Source of the DNA: an uncultured Lachnospiraceae bacterium
Lineage (GTDB): Bacteria; Bacillota; Clostridia; Lachnospirales; Lachnospiraceae
Direction of reading: 5' to 3'
Length of the DNA: 64,000 nt
NCBI GenBank assembly: GCA_910586125.1
Contig: CAJUHP010000006.1
Location: 1 to 64,000, forward strand
Shown in pieces: positions 52,493-61,028 of the stretch; the stretch's first letter is position 1; the number at the start of each line of letters is the position of its first letter. The notes under the pieces are model-generated. The model saw only the letters and a program-made list of their open reading frames with translations, did not search any database and was not told the origin of the DNA. The position numbers were made by a program, and so were the translations under genes.

Positions 52493-53287
52493 ATGAAAAA
52501 AAATATTGGATTTATCGGCATGGGCAACATGGCTGGGGCAATGGTTCAAGGCTTTTTAAAGGCCGGCGCTCTGAAGCCACAGCAGATCTTTGCCTATGCC
52601 CCCAGCCAGGATAAGCTGCAGCTAAGTGCCGCCTCACTGGGGTTTTCCCCCTGTGAAACTCTGGCGGATGCGGTCACAGCCAGCGACATCTGCATTCTGT
52701 GCTGCAAGCCGCAGCAGATCGAATCGGTCCTGCGGGAGATCTCCCCGCTCTTAAAAGGAAAGCTTCTTCTTTCTGTGGCGGTCGGCTGGGACTATGAACG
52801 ATTCTCCCCGCTTCTTCTTCCGGACACCCGTTTCCAGTACATCATGCCCAACACACCGGCTATGACAGGGGAGGGGGTTCTGCTGTTTGAAGCCAAGCAT
52901 TCCCTTAAGGCCGAGGAACGCCAGGAAATTATGGAGTTGTTTGGCTGTCTCGGCATGGTGCGGGAACTCCCCTCTTCTTTGATGGGAGTCGGGGCCGCCG
53001 TCACCGGCTGCGGACCGGCTTTTCTCTATCTGATCAGCGAGGCGTTTGCCGATGCCGCTGTCAAATACGGCATTTCCCGGCCTCTCGCCTACGAGCTGGT
53101 TTCCCAGATGATCGCCGGAAGCGCCAAACTGCAGATGAGTACCGGCAAACATCCCGGCCAGCTCAAGGACGAAGTCTGTTCCCCCGGCGGGACCACCATT
53201 TTGGGCGTGGACGCGCTGGAAAAAGCGGGCCTGCGCGCCGCCTGCCTGCAGGCTATCGACGCCGTTATGAAAGGAACTCGTCCGTAA
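52493..53287 (+). CDS. proC: Pyrroline-5-carboxylate reductase
   Basis: A 264-residue enzyme making proline from P5C with NADPH. N-terminal Rossmann motif GFIGMGNMAGAMVQG, IMPNTPAMTGEGV, and the C-terminal dimer/active-site helix signature DEVCSPGGTTILGVDALEK. ATG at 52493 follows CAGGAG; an upstream in-frame start is rejected. Stands alone; the genes for glutamate kinase are not in the window. Confidence 0.97.
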   Translation: MKKNIGFIGMGNMAGAMVQGFLKAGALKPQQIFAYAPSQDKLQLSAASLGFSPCETLADAVTASDICILCCKPQQIESVLREISPLLKGKLLLSVAVGWDYERFSPLLLPDTRFQYIMPNTPAMTGEGVLLFEAKHSLKAEERQEIMELFGCLGMVRELPSSLMGVGAAVTGCGPAFLYLISEAFADAAVKYGISRPLAYELVSQMIAGSAKLQMSTGKHPGQLKDEVCSPGGTTILGVDALEKAGLRAACLQAIDAVMKGTRP

Positions 53288-53364
53288 GCGACGGATGGCT
53301 TTCCCGCAAAACTGTTATGGATGAATTTCATAAAAAAATAGAAAGAAGGAAAGGAAAAGAATCT

Positions 53365-55101
53365 ATGCATTGCAATCCATCGAAACAAACAAAATCGTTT
53401 CTGTGTCTTCTGCTCTGCGTCCTGCTGGTTTTCGGCGGGGGCGCCTGCAATGGACTTGCCTCCTCCAAGGTCCCTGACGAAGTCATACCGGAACATGCCG
53501 AGCTGAACTATGCCGACATGACGTACACCCGCCCGGATCTGGACGCGGTCAACGCCAATTTTGAGCTGGCTCTGAGCCTGGCCGGTCAGGACAATGCACA
53601 GGAGCAGCTCTTTGAGACATACGATACACTGCTGGAACAGATCTCCCAGATTTCCACCATGGACACACTGGCCACGCTGCAAAATGAGATCGACTTGTCC
53701 AACACCTACTATGAAGAGGAGATGAATCTCCTGGACAACGAACTGACCAAACTGGACAACAGCATGAACGAGGTCACGGAAGCGATTCTTAACTCCTCCT
53801 ACAAGGACGCTTTTACCAAACGGATGGGCGAGGATTTCATTGAGCGCTATGAATATTACAGCAAGCTCAACTCCCGCGAAATCGAATCGCTGTCCGAGCA
53901 GGAGAACGCTCTGGTGACAGAGTACAAAAAACTGCTGGCAAAGGAGTATACCACCGTCTACAACGGCGAGGAGGTCACAATCAACGATCTGGATTTTAAC
54001 GATCCCAATGTGATCACACCTTACTTTGAAATTTACATGCAGAAAAATGCTGCGTGCGCCGACATTTATCTTCAGTTGGTGAAAATCCGCACGCAGATTG
54101 CAGACACTCTGGGGTATGACAGCTATATCGATTATGCCTATGACTATCTGGGACGGGACTTTTCCAAGGAGGAGGCCGCCAAGTTCTGCGAGATGGTAAA
54201 AGAGTATATTGTTCCGGTCGCTGACTCCATGTCCAGCCGCTATGACGCAAAGATCGCGGCGGCGCAGGCCAATCATTCCGTCTCGCTGGAGGACGGTCTG
54301 CCGTTTTTGAAGTCCGCTCTGGAAAAGGAATTTCCCGCCGCCATGTCGGAGGCGCTTCAGTATATGCTGGACCGGGGCCTGTATATTTTTGACGATGATC
54401 CCAATATGATGCCCGCCGGCTTTACCACTCTGATCAATGATTACTCCGCGCCGTTTTTATTTATCAATACGTCCTCCTACACCGATCCGGGAACTTTGTT
54501 CCACGAGTTCGGCCATTACTACAACTTTTACCTGATGGGGAAGACCACCTGGAACGACTCCAACAACCTGGATTTGGCCGAAGTCCACTCCCAGGGCCTG
54601 GAACTTCTCATGTTTGATTACTATACCGAGATATACGGGGAGGACGCGCAGGCTATGCAGGCTTCCGTCATCTCCTCCCTCTTAGACAGCATACGGATGG
54701 GATGCTGTGAGGATGAATTTCAGCAGAGAGTCTTTGAAAATCCGGATATGACGATTGACGAGATGAATCAGCTCCACGGCGAGCTCTATCAGGAGTATAT
54801 GGGCTATCCCCTCTACTATGAGTGGATCGATATCCACCATCACTTTGAAACGCCTTTTTACTATATCAGCTATGCAACCAGCGCCGCCTCCGCTTTCGAG
54901 ATCTGGGAACTGGCGCAGAATGACCGGGAAGCGGCTCTGACAGCCTACCGCAGCATCACACAAAACACCGTGAACAGCGGTTATCTGGAACCGCTGAAGG
55001 AAGCGGGCCTGAGCAATCCTTTTACCTCGGATATGGTTAAGAAGGTGGCTGACACAGTGAATAACAATTATCTGGAGAGAGTCAAGCGCGGAGGAAAGTA
55101 A
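53365..55101 (+). CDS. Exported M3-family metallopeptidase (oligoendopeptidase F-like)
   Basis: A 578-residue peptidase with N-terminal signal (FLCLLLCVLLVFGGGAC, lipobox GGAC near residue 27) and the zinc site HEFGHYYN, His380. Residues 40-360 are the all-helical M3 lid; the third zinc ligand lies in the EVHSQGLE stretch (Glu about 407). M3 enzymes of this group are usually cytoplasmic (PepF) or secreted; this one is surface-anchored and would trim oligopeptides outside. AAAGGAAAAG precedes the ATG at 53365. Confidence 0.88.
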   Translation: MHCNPSKQTKSFLCLLLCVLLVFGGGACNGLASSKVPDEVIPEHAELNYADMTYTRPDLDAVNANFELALSLAGQDNAQEQLFETYDTLLEQISQISTMDTLATLQNEIDLSNTYYEEEMNLLDNELTKLDNSMNEVTEAILNSSYKDAFTKRMGEDFIERYEYYSKLNSREIESLSEQENALVTEYKKLLAKEYTTVYNGEEVTINDLDFNDPNVITPYFEIYMQKNAACADIYLQLVKIRTQIADTLGYDSYIDYAYDYLGRDFSKEEAAKFCEMVKEYIVPVADSMSSRYDAKIAAAQANHSVSLEDGLPFLKSALEKEFPAAMSEALQYMLDRGLYIFDDDPNMMPAGFTTLINDYSAPFLFINTSSYTDPGTLFHEFGHYYNFYLMGKTTWNDSNNLDLAEVHSQGLELLMFDYYTEIYGEDAQAMQASVISSLLDSIRMGCCEDEFQQRVFENPDMTIDEMNQLHGELYQEYMGYPLYYEWIDIHHHFETPFYYISYATSAASAFEIWELAQNDREAALTAYRSITQNTVNSGYLEPLKEAGLSNPFTSDMVKKVADTVNNNYLERVKRGGK

Positions 55102-55163
55102 GACCTCCTGACGCGCTGAATGGGTTTTTAGATAAGACAGAAAATAAGATAAGTCAACACAGA

Positions 55164-55212
55164 GACAGGCCGGGAACCTTTTTGCAGTTCCCGGCCTGTC
55201 TTTCTGTTCTTT
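55164..55212 (+). terminator. Terminator of the M3 peptidase gene
   Basis: A 14-bp perfect stem: GACAGGCCGGGAAC with GTTCCCGGCCTGTC, followed by TTTCTGTTCTTT. Confidence 0.9.
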
Positions 55213-55249
55213 ACCCTCTGTTTTCATTGCCGTATGGCAGAGATATCTT

Positions 55250-55405
55250 CTATTCGTTTCTCTGCGCCGTATCCTCTGCCGTAACCTCTGAGGGCTTCTG
55301 CGTTTTCTGCCCTGGAATCGGCTTTAACGATGCCGTCTGAGACGATTTCACGGGCGGATTCAGGCGCACAGGCTGAATCGGCGTTTTGATCGGTTTCCCC
55401 TTCAT
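55250..55405 (-). CDS. Small basic protein, 51 residues
   Basis: A short gene after the AICAR formyltransferase stop: ATG at 55405 is preceded by GAGGAG at 9 bases. The product is basic and Pro/Lys/Thr/Gln-rich (starts MKGKPIKTPIQP), without TM segments. A competing frame starting at GTG 55415 overlaps the ribosome binding site. Function unknown. Confidence 0.4.
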   Translation of the reverse strand: MKGKPIKTPIQPVRLNPPVKSSQTASLKPIPGQKTQKPSEVTAEDTAQRNE

Positions 55406-55418
55406 AGAATTTCACTCC

Positions 55419-56597
55419 TCAATGATGGAACAGGCGGATGCCGGTGAAGGCCATCGCCATGCCGTACTTGTCGCAGGCCGCGATCACATTGTCGTCCCGC
55501 ACAGAGCCGCCCGGCTCCGCAATATATTTGACGCCGCTCTTGGCCGCCCGGTCGATGTTGTCACCGAACGGGAAAAAGGCGTCCGATCCCAGGGCCACAT
55601 CCTGCATTTTGTCAAGCCATGCCCGCTTTTCCTCCCTTGTAAATACGGCAGGCTTCTCGGAGAAAACCAGCTCCCAGCACCCGTCGGCCAGCACATCCTC
55701 CGGGTTGTCCCCGATATAGACGTCAATAGCGTTATCCCGATCAGCCCGCTTGATGCCCTCTTTAAAGGGCAGAGACAATACCTGGGGAGCCTGGCGCAAA
55801 AACCAGTTGTCCGCCTTGCTGCCCGCCAGTCTTGTGCAGTGAACGCGGGACTGCTGGCCGGCGCCGATGCCGATTGCCTGACCATCCTTCACATAGCACA
55901 CGGAATTTGACTGGGTATATTTTAATGTAATCAGGGCAATCAGCAGATCTCTTCTCGCAAAATCCGGCATCTCCCGGTTGGCTGTCACAATATTGGACAA
56001 GAGAGCGTCGTTGATATCCAGCTCATTGCGCCCCTGCTCGAAAACAATGCCGAACACTTCCTTGCGCTCCACCGCTTCCGGCTCATAGGAAGGATCGATC
56101 TGAATCACGTTGTAATTTCCGTTCTTTTTCGACTGCAGAATCTTCAGCGCCTCCGGTTCATAACCGGGCGCGATCACACCGTCAGACACTTCTCTCTTAA
56201 TCATGCGGGCTGTGTCCGCATCGCAGATATCGGAGAGCGCGATAAAATCTCCGAAGGACGACATGCGGTCCGCTCCTCTGGCTCTGGCATAAGCGCAGGC
56301 CAACGGCGACAGTTCTCCCAGATCGTCCACCCAGTAGATCTTTTTCAGCGTGTCGCTCAAAGGAAGCCCCACCGCAGCTCCGGCCGGCGATACATGTTTG
56401 AAGGACGTGGCGGCGGGCAGACCGGTGGCCTTTTTTAATTCCCGCACAAGCTGCCAGCCATTGAAGGCGTCCAGAAAATTGATGTAGCCGGGACGGCCGG
56501 ACAGCACGTTTACCGGCAGCTCTTTCCCGTCTTTTCTGAAAATGCGGGAAGGCTTCTGATTCGGGTTGCAGCCGTATTTCAGTTCGATTTCATTCAT
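55419..56597 (-). CDS. AICAR formyltransferase (stand-alone PurH C-domain)
   Basis: A 392-residue protein equal to the formyltransferase half of PurH, here without the IMP cyclohydrolase domain. It starts MNEIELKYGCNPNQKPSRIF; TSFKHVSPAGAAVG carries the catalytic Lys/His and substrate residues, and DAFFPFGDNIDRAAKSGV and QPGGSVRD-like EPGGSVRDDNVI are typical. Partner for IMP closure is the adjacent PurO-type gene. ATG at 56597 follows GGAGGAGAG. Under a ZTP riboswitch upstream. Confidence 0.93.
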   Translation of the reverse strand: MNEIELKYGCNPNQKPSRIFRKDGKELPVNVLSGRPGYINFLDAFNGWQLVRELKKATGLPAATSFKHVSPAGAAVGLPLSDTLKKIYWVDDLGELSPLACAYARARGADRMSSFGDFIALSDICDADTARMIKREVSDGVIAPGYEPEALKILQSKKNGNYNVIQIDPSYEPEAVERKEVFGIVFEQGRNELDINDALLSNIVTANREMPDFARRDLLIALITLKYTQSNSVCYVKDGQAIGIGAGQQSRVHCTRLAGSKADNWFLRQAPQVLSLPFKEGIKRADRDNAIDVYIGDNPEDVLADGCWELVFSEKPAVFTREEKRAWLDKMQDVALGSDAFFPFGDNIDRAAKSGVKYIAEPGGSVRDDNVIAACDKYGMAMAFTGIRLFHH

Positions 56598-56634
56598 GGA
56601 TTCTCTCCTCCTTGGGTTTACTGGTAAGGCGCTT

Positions 56635-57354
56635 TCAGGCGCCGGTATGCTTGTTGACAATACGAGTCTCATATCCGCCGTCGGCAATGCGGATATAGCG
56701 GACAAAAAGCGACACTTTATTGTCCTCGTCCAGACTCTCCCAAATCATCTGGGTAAACGCATCAATGTCACCCGCGATCTCCACCGGTTTCGGCTCTCCC
56801 TCAAAGCTGGGCAGCGGATTCCCGTCGTGCATATAGGTATGAATCAGACGTCCTTTTCCGGCCGCCGGATTTTCATAGGCAAACGTATAGCGCAGGCAGG
56901 AGTCCGGGCTGCCGTGGTCGCTCTTTAAAATTGACATCGCATAATTAAAACGACCGCTCTCAATGTGCAGAATACCAGAAATACGAGGTGTATAGTTAGG
57001 TGCGTCCGGCTCAAACTCCCGGCTTCTCAAACTCTGTTCAAAGGTCATCTGATGATCCATGCCGTCATAAATCGTATCGGTCTGATCGCCGTTGGTCACG
57101 ATGGTCTTATTGCCCAGCACCCGCACCGGCGCATAGATAATCAGACTGGGATCGGACAATTTTGCCGGGTCAAACGCCTGTGTCCGGATTCCCTGGCCGT
57201 CCTCCACAAAAATACGGTTCCGGCTGTTCTCGCTGCGTCCCATGATAAAATAGGCTGTCACCGCATAAGCGCCGTCCGCCGAACGCCCGATGACAATTCC
57301 CCTTCCGGGATATGAGTTGGTGGATAGTTCCTGCTTCAATGCCTGCAATTCCAT
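56635..57354 (-). CDS. IMP cyclohydrolase, PurO-like
   Basis: A 239-residue enzyme of the archaeal-type IMP cyclohydrolase family, catalysing the last step of IMP synthesis. The pattern STNSYPGRGIVIGRS and AYFIMGRSENSRNRIF at the N-terminus and the GDQTDTIYDGM segment fit the family. With the next gene it replaces the two-domain PurH. ATG at 57354 follows AAGGAG. It is the first gene behind the ZTP riboswitch. Confidence 0.88.
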   Translation of the reverse strand: MELQALKQELSTNSYPGRGIVIGRSADGAYAVTAYFIMGRSENSRNRIFVEDGQGIRTQAFDPAKLSDPSLIIYAPVRVLGNKTIVTNGDQTDTIYDGMDHQMTFEQSLRSREFEPDAPNYTPRISGILHIESGRFNYAMSILKSDHGSPDSCLRYTFAYENPAAGKGRLIHTYMHDGNPLPSFEGEPKPVEIAGDIDAFTQMIWESLDEDNKVSLFVRYIRIADGGYETRIVNKHTGA

Positions 57355-57455
57355 TGTTTTTCTCCTTCCGTGCTGTGGTATCAGGCCGCTGCCCCGTATT
57401 CCCCTAGGAAATAGCAGGAATTTCAGCACCTGCCTTTTGCCGGTTCTCTCTGCGC

Positions 57456-57493
57456 AAAAACGCCTGGGCACCACAAAAACAGGGTGCCCAGGC
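57456..57493 (-). terminator. ZTP-riboswitch terminator
   Basis: On the minus strand GCCTGGGCACC pairs with GGTGCCCAGGC across 10 bases, then GTTTTT. The 5' arm shares GCCTGGGCA with the aptamer. Confidence 0.9.
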
Positions 57494-57553
57494 GGCCGGC
57501 TTTAACAGTACGTGCTTCCTGTGGTAAACTCCACGATCCGCCAGTCGCACGTC
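57486..57553 (-). promoter_or_regulatory. ZTP (pfl) riboswitch
   Basis: The minus-strand RNA contains the hallmark CCGCCTGGGCA at its 3' side, with an upstream stem GACGTGC/GCACG around CTGGCGG and TTTACCACAGGAAGC. ZTP/ZMP binding would block the overlapping terminator and turn on purO and the formyltransferase when AICAR backs up. Confidence 0.88.
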
Positions 57554-57561
57554 TCAGCTTT

Positions 57562-57590
57562 ACTATAGGAGATCCCGGCGGAAAATGCAA
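57562..57590 (-). promoter_or_regulatory. Promoter of the ZTP-riboswitch operon
   Basis: On the minus strand TTGCAT (57590-57585), 17 bases, TATAGT (57567-57562). Confidence 0.75.
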
Positions 57591-57598
57591 GGGGTTTT

Positions 57599-58066
57599 TT
57601 AAGAAAAATGCGTGTGGCGGCGGCGGTATCCCTCGTTATCCTTCTGCGACAGCTCCGTTTCCACCTGTGCCAGCTCGTTTTCCAGCTTCTCCCGTTTCTT
57701 CTCGTCCTTTTCTGAGACGATCTTCTGCTCCAACTGTTCCTTTTTCTTTTTCAGCTTCTCGATCTCGCGGTCTACCTTGTCTGTGTTGGCTGTGCATTTT
57801 TCGGCCTTTTCCTTCTCTGGTTTCTCACTCGGATCGCTCTTGTTCTCCGGATCCTCCTCCAAAGCTTTTTCTTTCAGCGGCTGCGCGCCTTCTTCCAGCG
57901 CCTTAGCTTGTGGCTCGTATCGGTCGAAGTCAGGCTCCCATTTTCTTCCTTCCACAGCTTTTGCGCCGGCCTCTTTCTCTTCTCTCTCCCCCTCGTCCCT
58001 GCTTCCAATCCCGTTCAGCTCTCTCTCATCCTGCCATGCCCTTCTCTGAATGGTTTGTACTTCCAT
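57599..58066 (-). CDS. Highly charged coiled-coil protein
   Basis: A 155-residue soluble protein very rich in Glu, Lys and Arg. Residues about 80-150 form a heptad coiled coil (EIEKLKKKKEQLEQKIVSEK and following). It has no signal peptide and no known motif. GGAGG precedes the ATG at 58066 by 9 bases; nearby start codons lie earlier in frame. It sits upstream of the ZTP-controlled genes on the same strand, with the purine promoter just downstream of its stop. Confidence 0.6.
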   Translation of the reverse strand: MEVQTIQRRAWQDERELNGIGSRDEGEREEKEAGAKAVEGRKWEPDFDRYEPQAKALEEGAQPLKEKALEEDPENKSDPSEKPEKEKAEKCTANTDKVDREIEKLKKKKEQLEQKIVSEKDEKKREKLENELAQVETELSQKDNEGYRRRHTHFS

Positions 58067-58229
58067 CTCTGACATCCTCCTTTTTTGTACCCATATCCGA
58101 AAACTACCGTTCCGATTCCATTGTATCATCTGCCCGGTTTCTTACAAGAGGTATGTCATGAGATGCGGCCGGGATGTTATGAAAGGTTTGCGAAAAGCCG
58201 GCGGCCTGGCCAAGACCTGCTTTCCGTTT

Positions 58230-60080
58230 TTAGAACTGTCCCTCTTCTCTCTGAATACACTCCAAAAATACCTTCCCATATTTTTGATACTTATGCTCTC
58301 CCACGCCGCTGACGGAAAGCATCTGCGCCCGATCTCTGGGCTTTACAACGCACATATGGATCAGCGTTTTATCGGAAAAGACAATATACGGCGGAACCTT
58401 CTCCTGTCTGGCGATCTCCGTGCGGACCTGGCGAAGCTTCTCAAACAGCCTCTCCTCGGCCTCTGTAAACGCCACTCCCATCGCACGGCTCCCCTTCGCC
58501 GCACTGCTGTTTTTCTCCTTGACCGGACGCTCCTGCTCTCTCGCCATCTTCATGACGACCGTACCGATCCCGTTTAAAATGTCCTTCGATTTCTCTGTCG
58601 CCCTCACCAGCGCATATTCATCGTTGGTGACATACAAGTACTCTTCCAGAACCAGATGCGTCAAAATTTGACGGAGCTTAGGCACCGGCATGTGCGGCAG
58701 CTTTCCGTAATAAGGGCTTTTTTCCATTCCGTAGCGGCGGATCTTCACCGTATCCGCGCCGCGCACCGTCTCCAAAAGCACTGTCGTGCCGTAACGCCCG
58801 CCGCACCAGACCGCCGTGCCAATCAAAGCTCTGGCTGCTTCGGTCACATCCACCGTCTCAAACTGCGTCAGGCAGTTGCTGCAGTTTCCGCAGTAATTGG
58901 AACCGTATTCCCCAAAATAGCGCAGAATATAGCTGCGCAGGCACTCGTTGGTAAAGCAGTACCAGGTCATTTTTTTGAGGCGCTCCCGGTCGCGCTCCGT
59001 CACAATGCGCTGCGTCACCGGGTCCAGCTCCTCATTGTCCTGGTTGTTGTCAATAAAATATTGGTTGGTGACGACGTCCTTTCCCTGATAAAAAAGCAGG
59101 CAGTCTGCCGCTTCTCCATCCCGGCCGGCCCGGCCCGCCTCCTGATAATAGCTCTCCATATTTTTCGGCATGTTATAGTGGATGACATAGCGGACGTTGG
59201 ATTTGTCAATGCCCATCCCAAACGCATTGGTCGCAACCATGATCTGCGCCTGGTCATAGATAAACTCGTCCTGATTCTCGCGCCGCTCCACATCGCTTAA
59301 CCCCGCGTGATATCGGGTCACAGAAAATCCGTCTCCGTGAAGCCGGCTGCAGATCTCCTCCACGGTTTTGCGGGTCAGGCAATAGACGATACCGCTGTCT
59401 TTCGGATGCGTCTCTATAAAATTTTTCATCGTGGCATAGGGATTTTTTGGCGACTGCACACTGAAATACAGATTTGGACGGTCAAAGCCGGTGGTCAGAA
59501 CCGTGGGCTCCTGCAGCATCAGAATATCTATGATGTCATCTCTCACCTCCCTGGTAGCCGTGGCTGTAAACGCGCCGATCACCGGGCGGACAGGAAGCTG
59601 GCGGATAAATTCCACAATCTTCAGATAACTGGGGCGAAAATCCTGTCCCCACTGGGAGACGCAATGCGCTTCGTCCACCGCCACCATGGCGATTTTTGTG
59701 TGAAAGGCAAATCTCTGAAACTCTTCCGTCAAAAGCCTCTCCGGCGCCACATAGATAATTGTGTAGCGCCCCTGGGCCGCGTAGCTAAGCGCCTTATAAT
59801 ATTGCCCTGCCGTCAGAGAGCTGTTCAGAAACGCCGCGTGTACACCCGCCTCGTTCAGCGCCTTGACCTGATCCTTCATCAGCGAGATCAGAGGAGAGAT
59901 CACCAGCGTCACTCCGTCCATAAGCAGAGCCGGGATCTGAAAGCATAGGGATTTCCCGGCCCCGGTTGGCATAATCCCCAGCGTGTCCCGGCCGGACAGC
60001 AGGCTGTCAATCAGACATTCCTGCCCTTCCCGAAACCTGTCATATCCAAAATACTGTTTTAAAACCTGATATTTATCCAT
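58230..60080 (-). CDS. recQ: ATP-dependent DNA helicase RecQ
   Basis: A 616-residue 3'-5' helicase. Domains: Walker A MPTGAGKS (37-44), DEAH in VAVDEAHCVSQWG, helicase motifs VI QEAGRAGRDGE, a zinc-binding region with Cys pairs around SNYCGNCSNC, RQC winged helix, and a short HRDC domain at the C-terminus (SVSGVGEHKYQKYGKVFLE). Full length for the RecQ family. Single gene by context. Confidence 0.96.
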   Translation of the reverse strand: MDKYQVLKQYFGYDRFREGQECLIDSLLSGRDTLGIMPTGAGKSLCFQIPALLMDGVTLVISPLISLMKDQVKALNEAGVHAAFLNSSLTAGQYYKALSYAAQGRYTIIYVAPERLLTEEFQRFAFHTKIAMVAVDEAHCVSQWGQDFRPSYLKIVEFIRQLPVRPVIGAFTATATREVRDDIIDILMLQEPTVLTTGFDRPNLYFSVQSPKNPYATMKNFIETHPKDSGIVYCLTRKTVEEICSRLHGDGFSVTRYHAGLSDVERRENQDEFIYDQAQIMVATNAFGMGIDKSNVRYVIHYNMPKNMESYYQEAGRAGRDGEAADCLLFYQGKDVVTNQYFIDNNQDNEELDPVTQRIVTERDRERLKKMTWYCFTNECLRSYILRYFGEYGSNYCGNCSNCLTQFETVDVTEAARALIGTAVWCGGRYGTTVLLETVRGADTVKIRRYGMEKSPYYGKLPHMPVPKLRQILTHLVLEEYLYVTNDEYALVRATEKSKDILNGIGTVVMKMAREQERPVKEKNSSAAKGSRAMGVAFTEAEERLFEKLRQVRTEIARQEKVPPYIVFSDKTLIHMCVVKPRDRAQMLSVSGVGEHKYQKYGKVFLECIQREEGQF

Positions 60081-60192
60081 CTCTCTGTTCCTGATTGTGA
60101 TTTCCGGCGATGCTCTCCCGGCTCTTTTGGTATTCCGGCTGTTTTCCTATGTGCCGTTCTTGATCTGCCGCTCTTTTGTCCCCTGGCCGTAC

Positions 60193-60918
60193 TTATGTGC
60201 GCGGTTCCCTTCTTGCGGCCATTAGGGGGCGTTCTCTCTTCATCGCGCGCAAAACCGCCTTGTTCTCCTCACAGACACGGTACGACTCCAGAGCCTTCTG
60301 AACCGCCCTGTGCCAAGTCTCCTCCTCCAGCGCCTCTCCCCGCAGATACGCCATCCCCTCCTGCGGGTATACCGCCAGAGCCGTCGCCGCGCACCAGGCC
60401 ACGCCCATTCTGGCATAATAGCCCGGATGCTTCAGCCGTCCCATAACCGAAAATACCTGCTCACAATACTCGTCAACCAGAAAATGGCTCATCAGCATCA
60501 CCGCCGCCACGCGCTGAAAAAACTCCTGATCCGACTCGATACAGCGCTGCAGCCAGGAAAATACTTCTTTCCGATTTTTTCTTGCTGTGGAGAAATTTTG
60601 GCAGAATGCATCGCTTACCATCCAGTCGTGAATCTGGGGAAGAAAGCCGTCCGCCGTCTGAAGAAGCGCGCCGATCTCATCCTTGGCGTAGCCGATGACA
60701 AAAGCCTTCAGCAGATCCTGCTCCAGATATTCGCAGGGTCCGTACTGCTCCATGAAATAACGGTAATCTTCCCTGGCAATCTTTTTTGCCATTGCCCGCA
60801 GTATGGGAACGCAGACTCCCAGAGCCGGTTTACTGTCCGGAACTACCTTTCGATAATAGGCCGCCTGGCGATCGGTCCTGCACTCACACAATTCCTCATT
60901 GATCTCTCTCCACTCCAT
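60193..60918 (-). CDS. DNA alkylation repair enzyme (AlkD-like)
   Basis: A 241-residue all-helical HEAT-like repeat protein of the AlkD/DNA alkylation repair family, which excises N3- and N7-alkyl purines. Seen: GVCVPILRAMAKKIA, IHDWMVSDAFCQNF (containing the Trp-Asp type part of the active site) and YARMGVAWCAATALAVYP. AlkD-type function is inferred. Separate promoter at 60988-61016. Confidence 0.85.
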   Translation of the reverse strand: MEWREINEELCECRTDRQAAYYRKVVPDSKPALGVCVPILRAMAKKIAREDYRYFMEQYGPCEYLEQDLLKAFVIGYAKDEIGALLQTADGFLPQIHDWMVSDAFCQNFSTARKNRKEVFSWLQRCIESDQEFFQRVAAVMLMSHFLVDEYCEQVFSVMGRLKHPGYYARMGVAWCAATALAVYPQEGMAYLRGEALEEETWHRAVQKALESYRVCEENKAVLRAMKRERPLMAARREPRT

Positions 60919-60987
60919 ATCGAATCCTTTCGGCGGCCTTGCCTGCTTCTTCCCATTCAGAGAACAAATTTTCTCTGCTCTAGCAAC

Positions 60988-61016
60988 AGTTTATCGTTTC
61001 CGCGATAAAATTGCAA
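60988..61016 (-). promoter_or_regulatory. Probable promoter of the AlkD-like gene
   Basis: On the minus strand TTGCAA (61016-61011), 17 bases, TAAACT (60993-60988). Confidence 0.5.
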
Positions 61017-61028
61017 GCGATTTTTTTG

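Noticed and set aside
53089..54276. Minus-strand frame of 395 codons opposite proC and the M3 peptidase
   Set aside because: Runs across two genuine genes of the other strand and has no family match or ribosome binding site.
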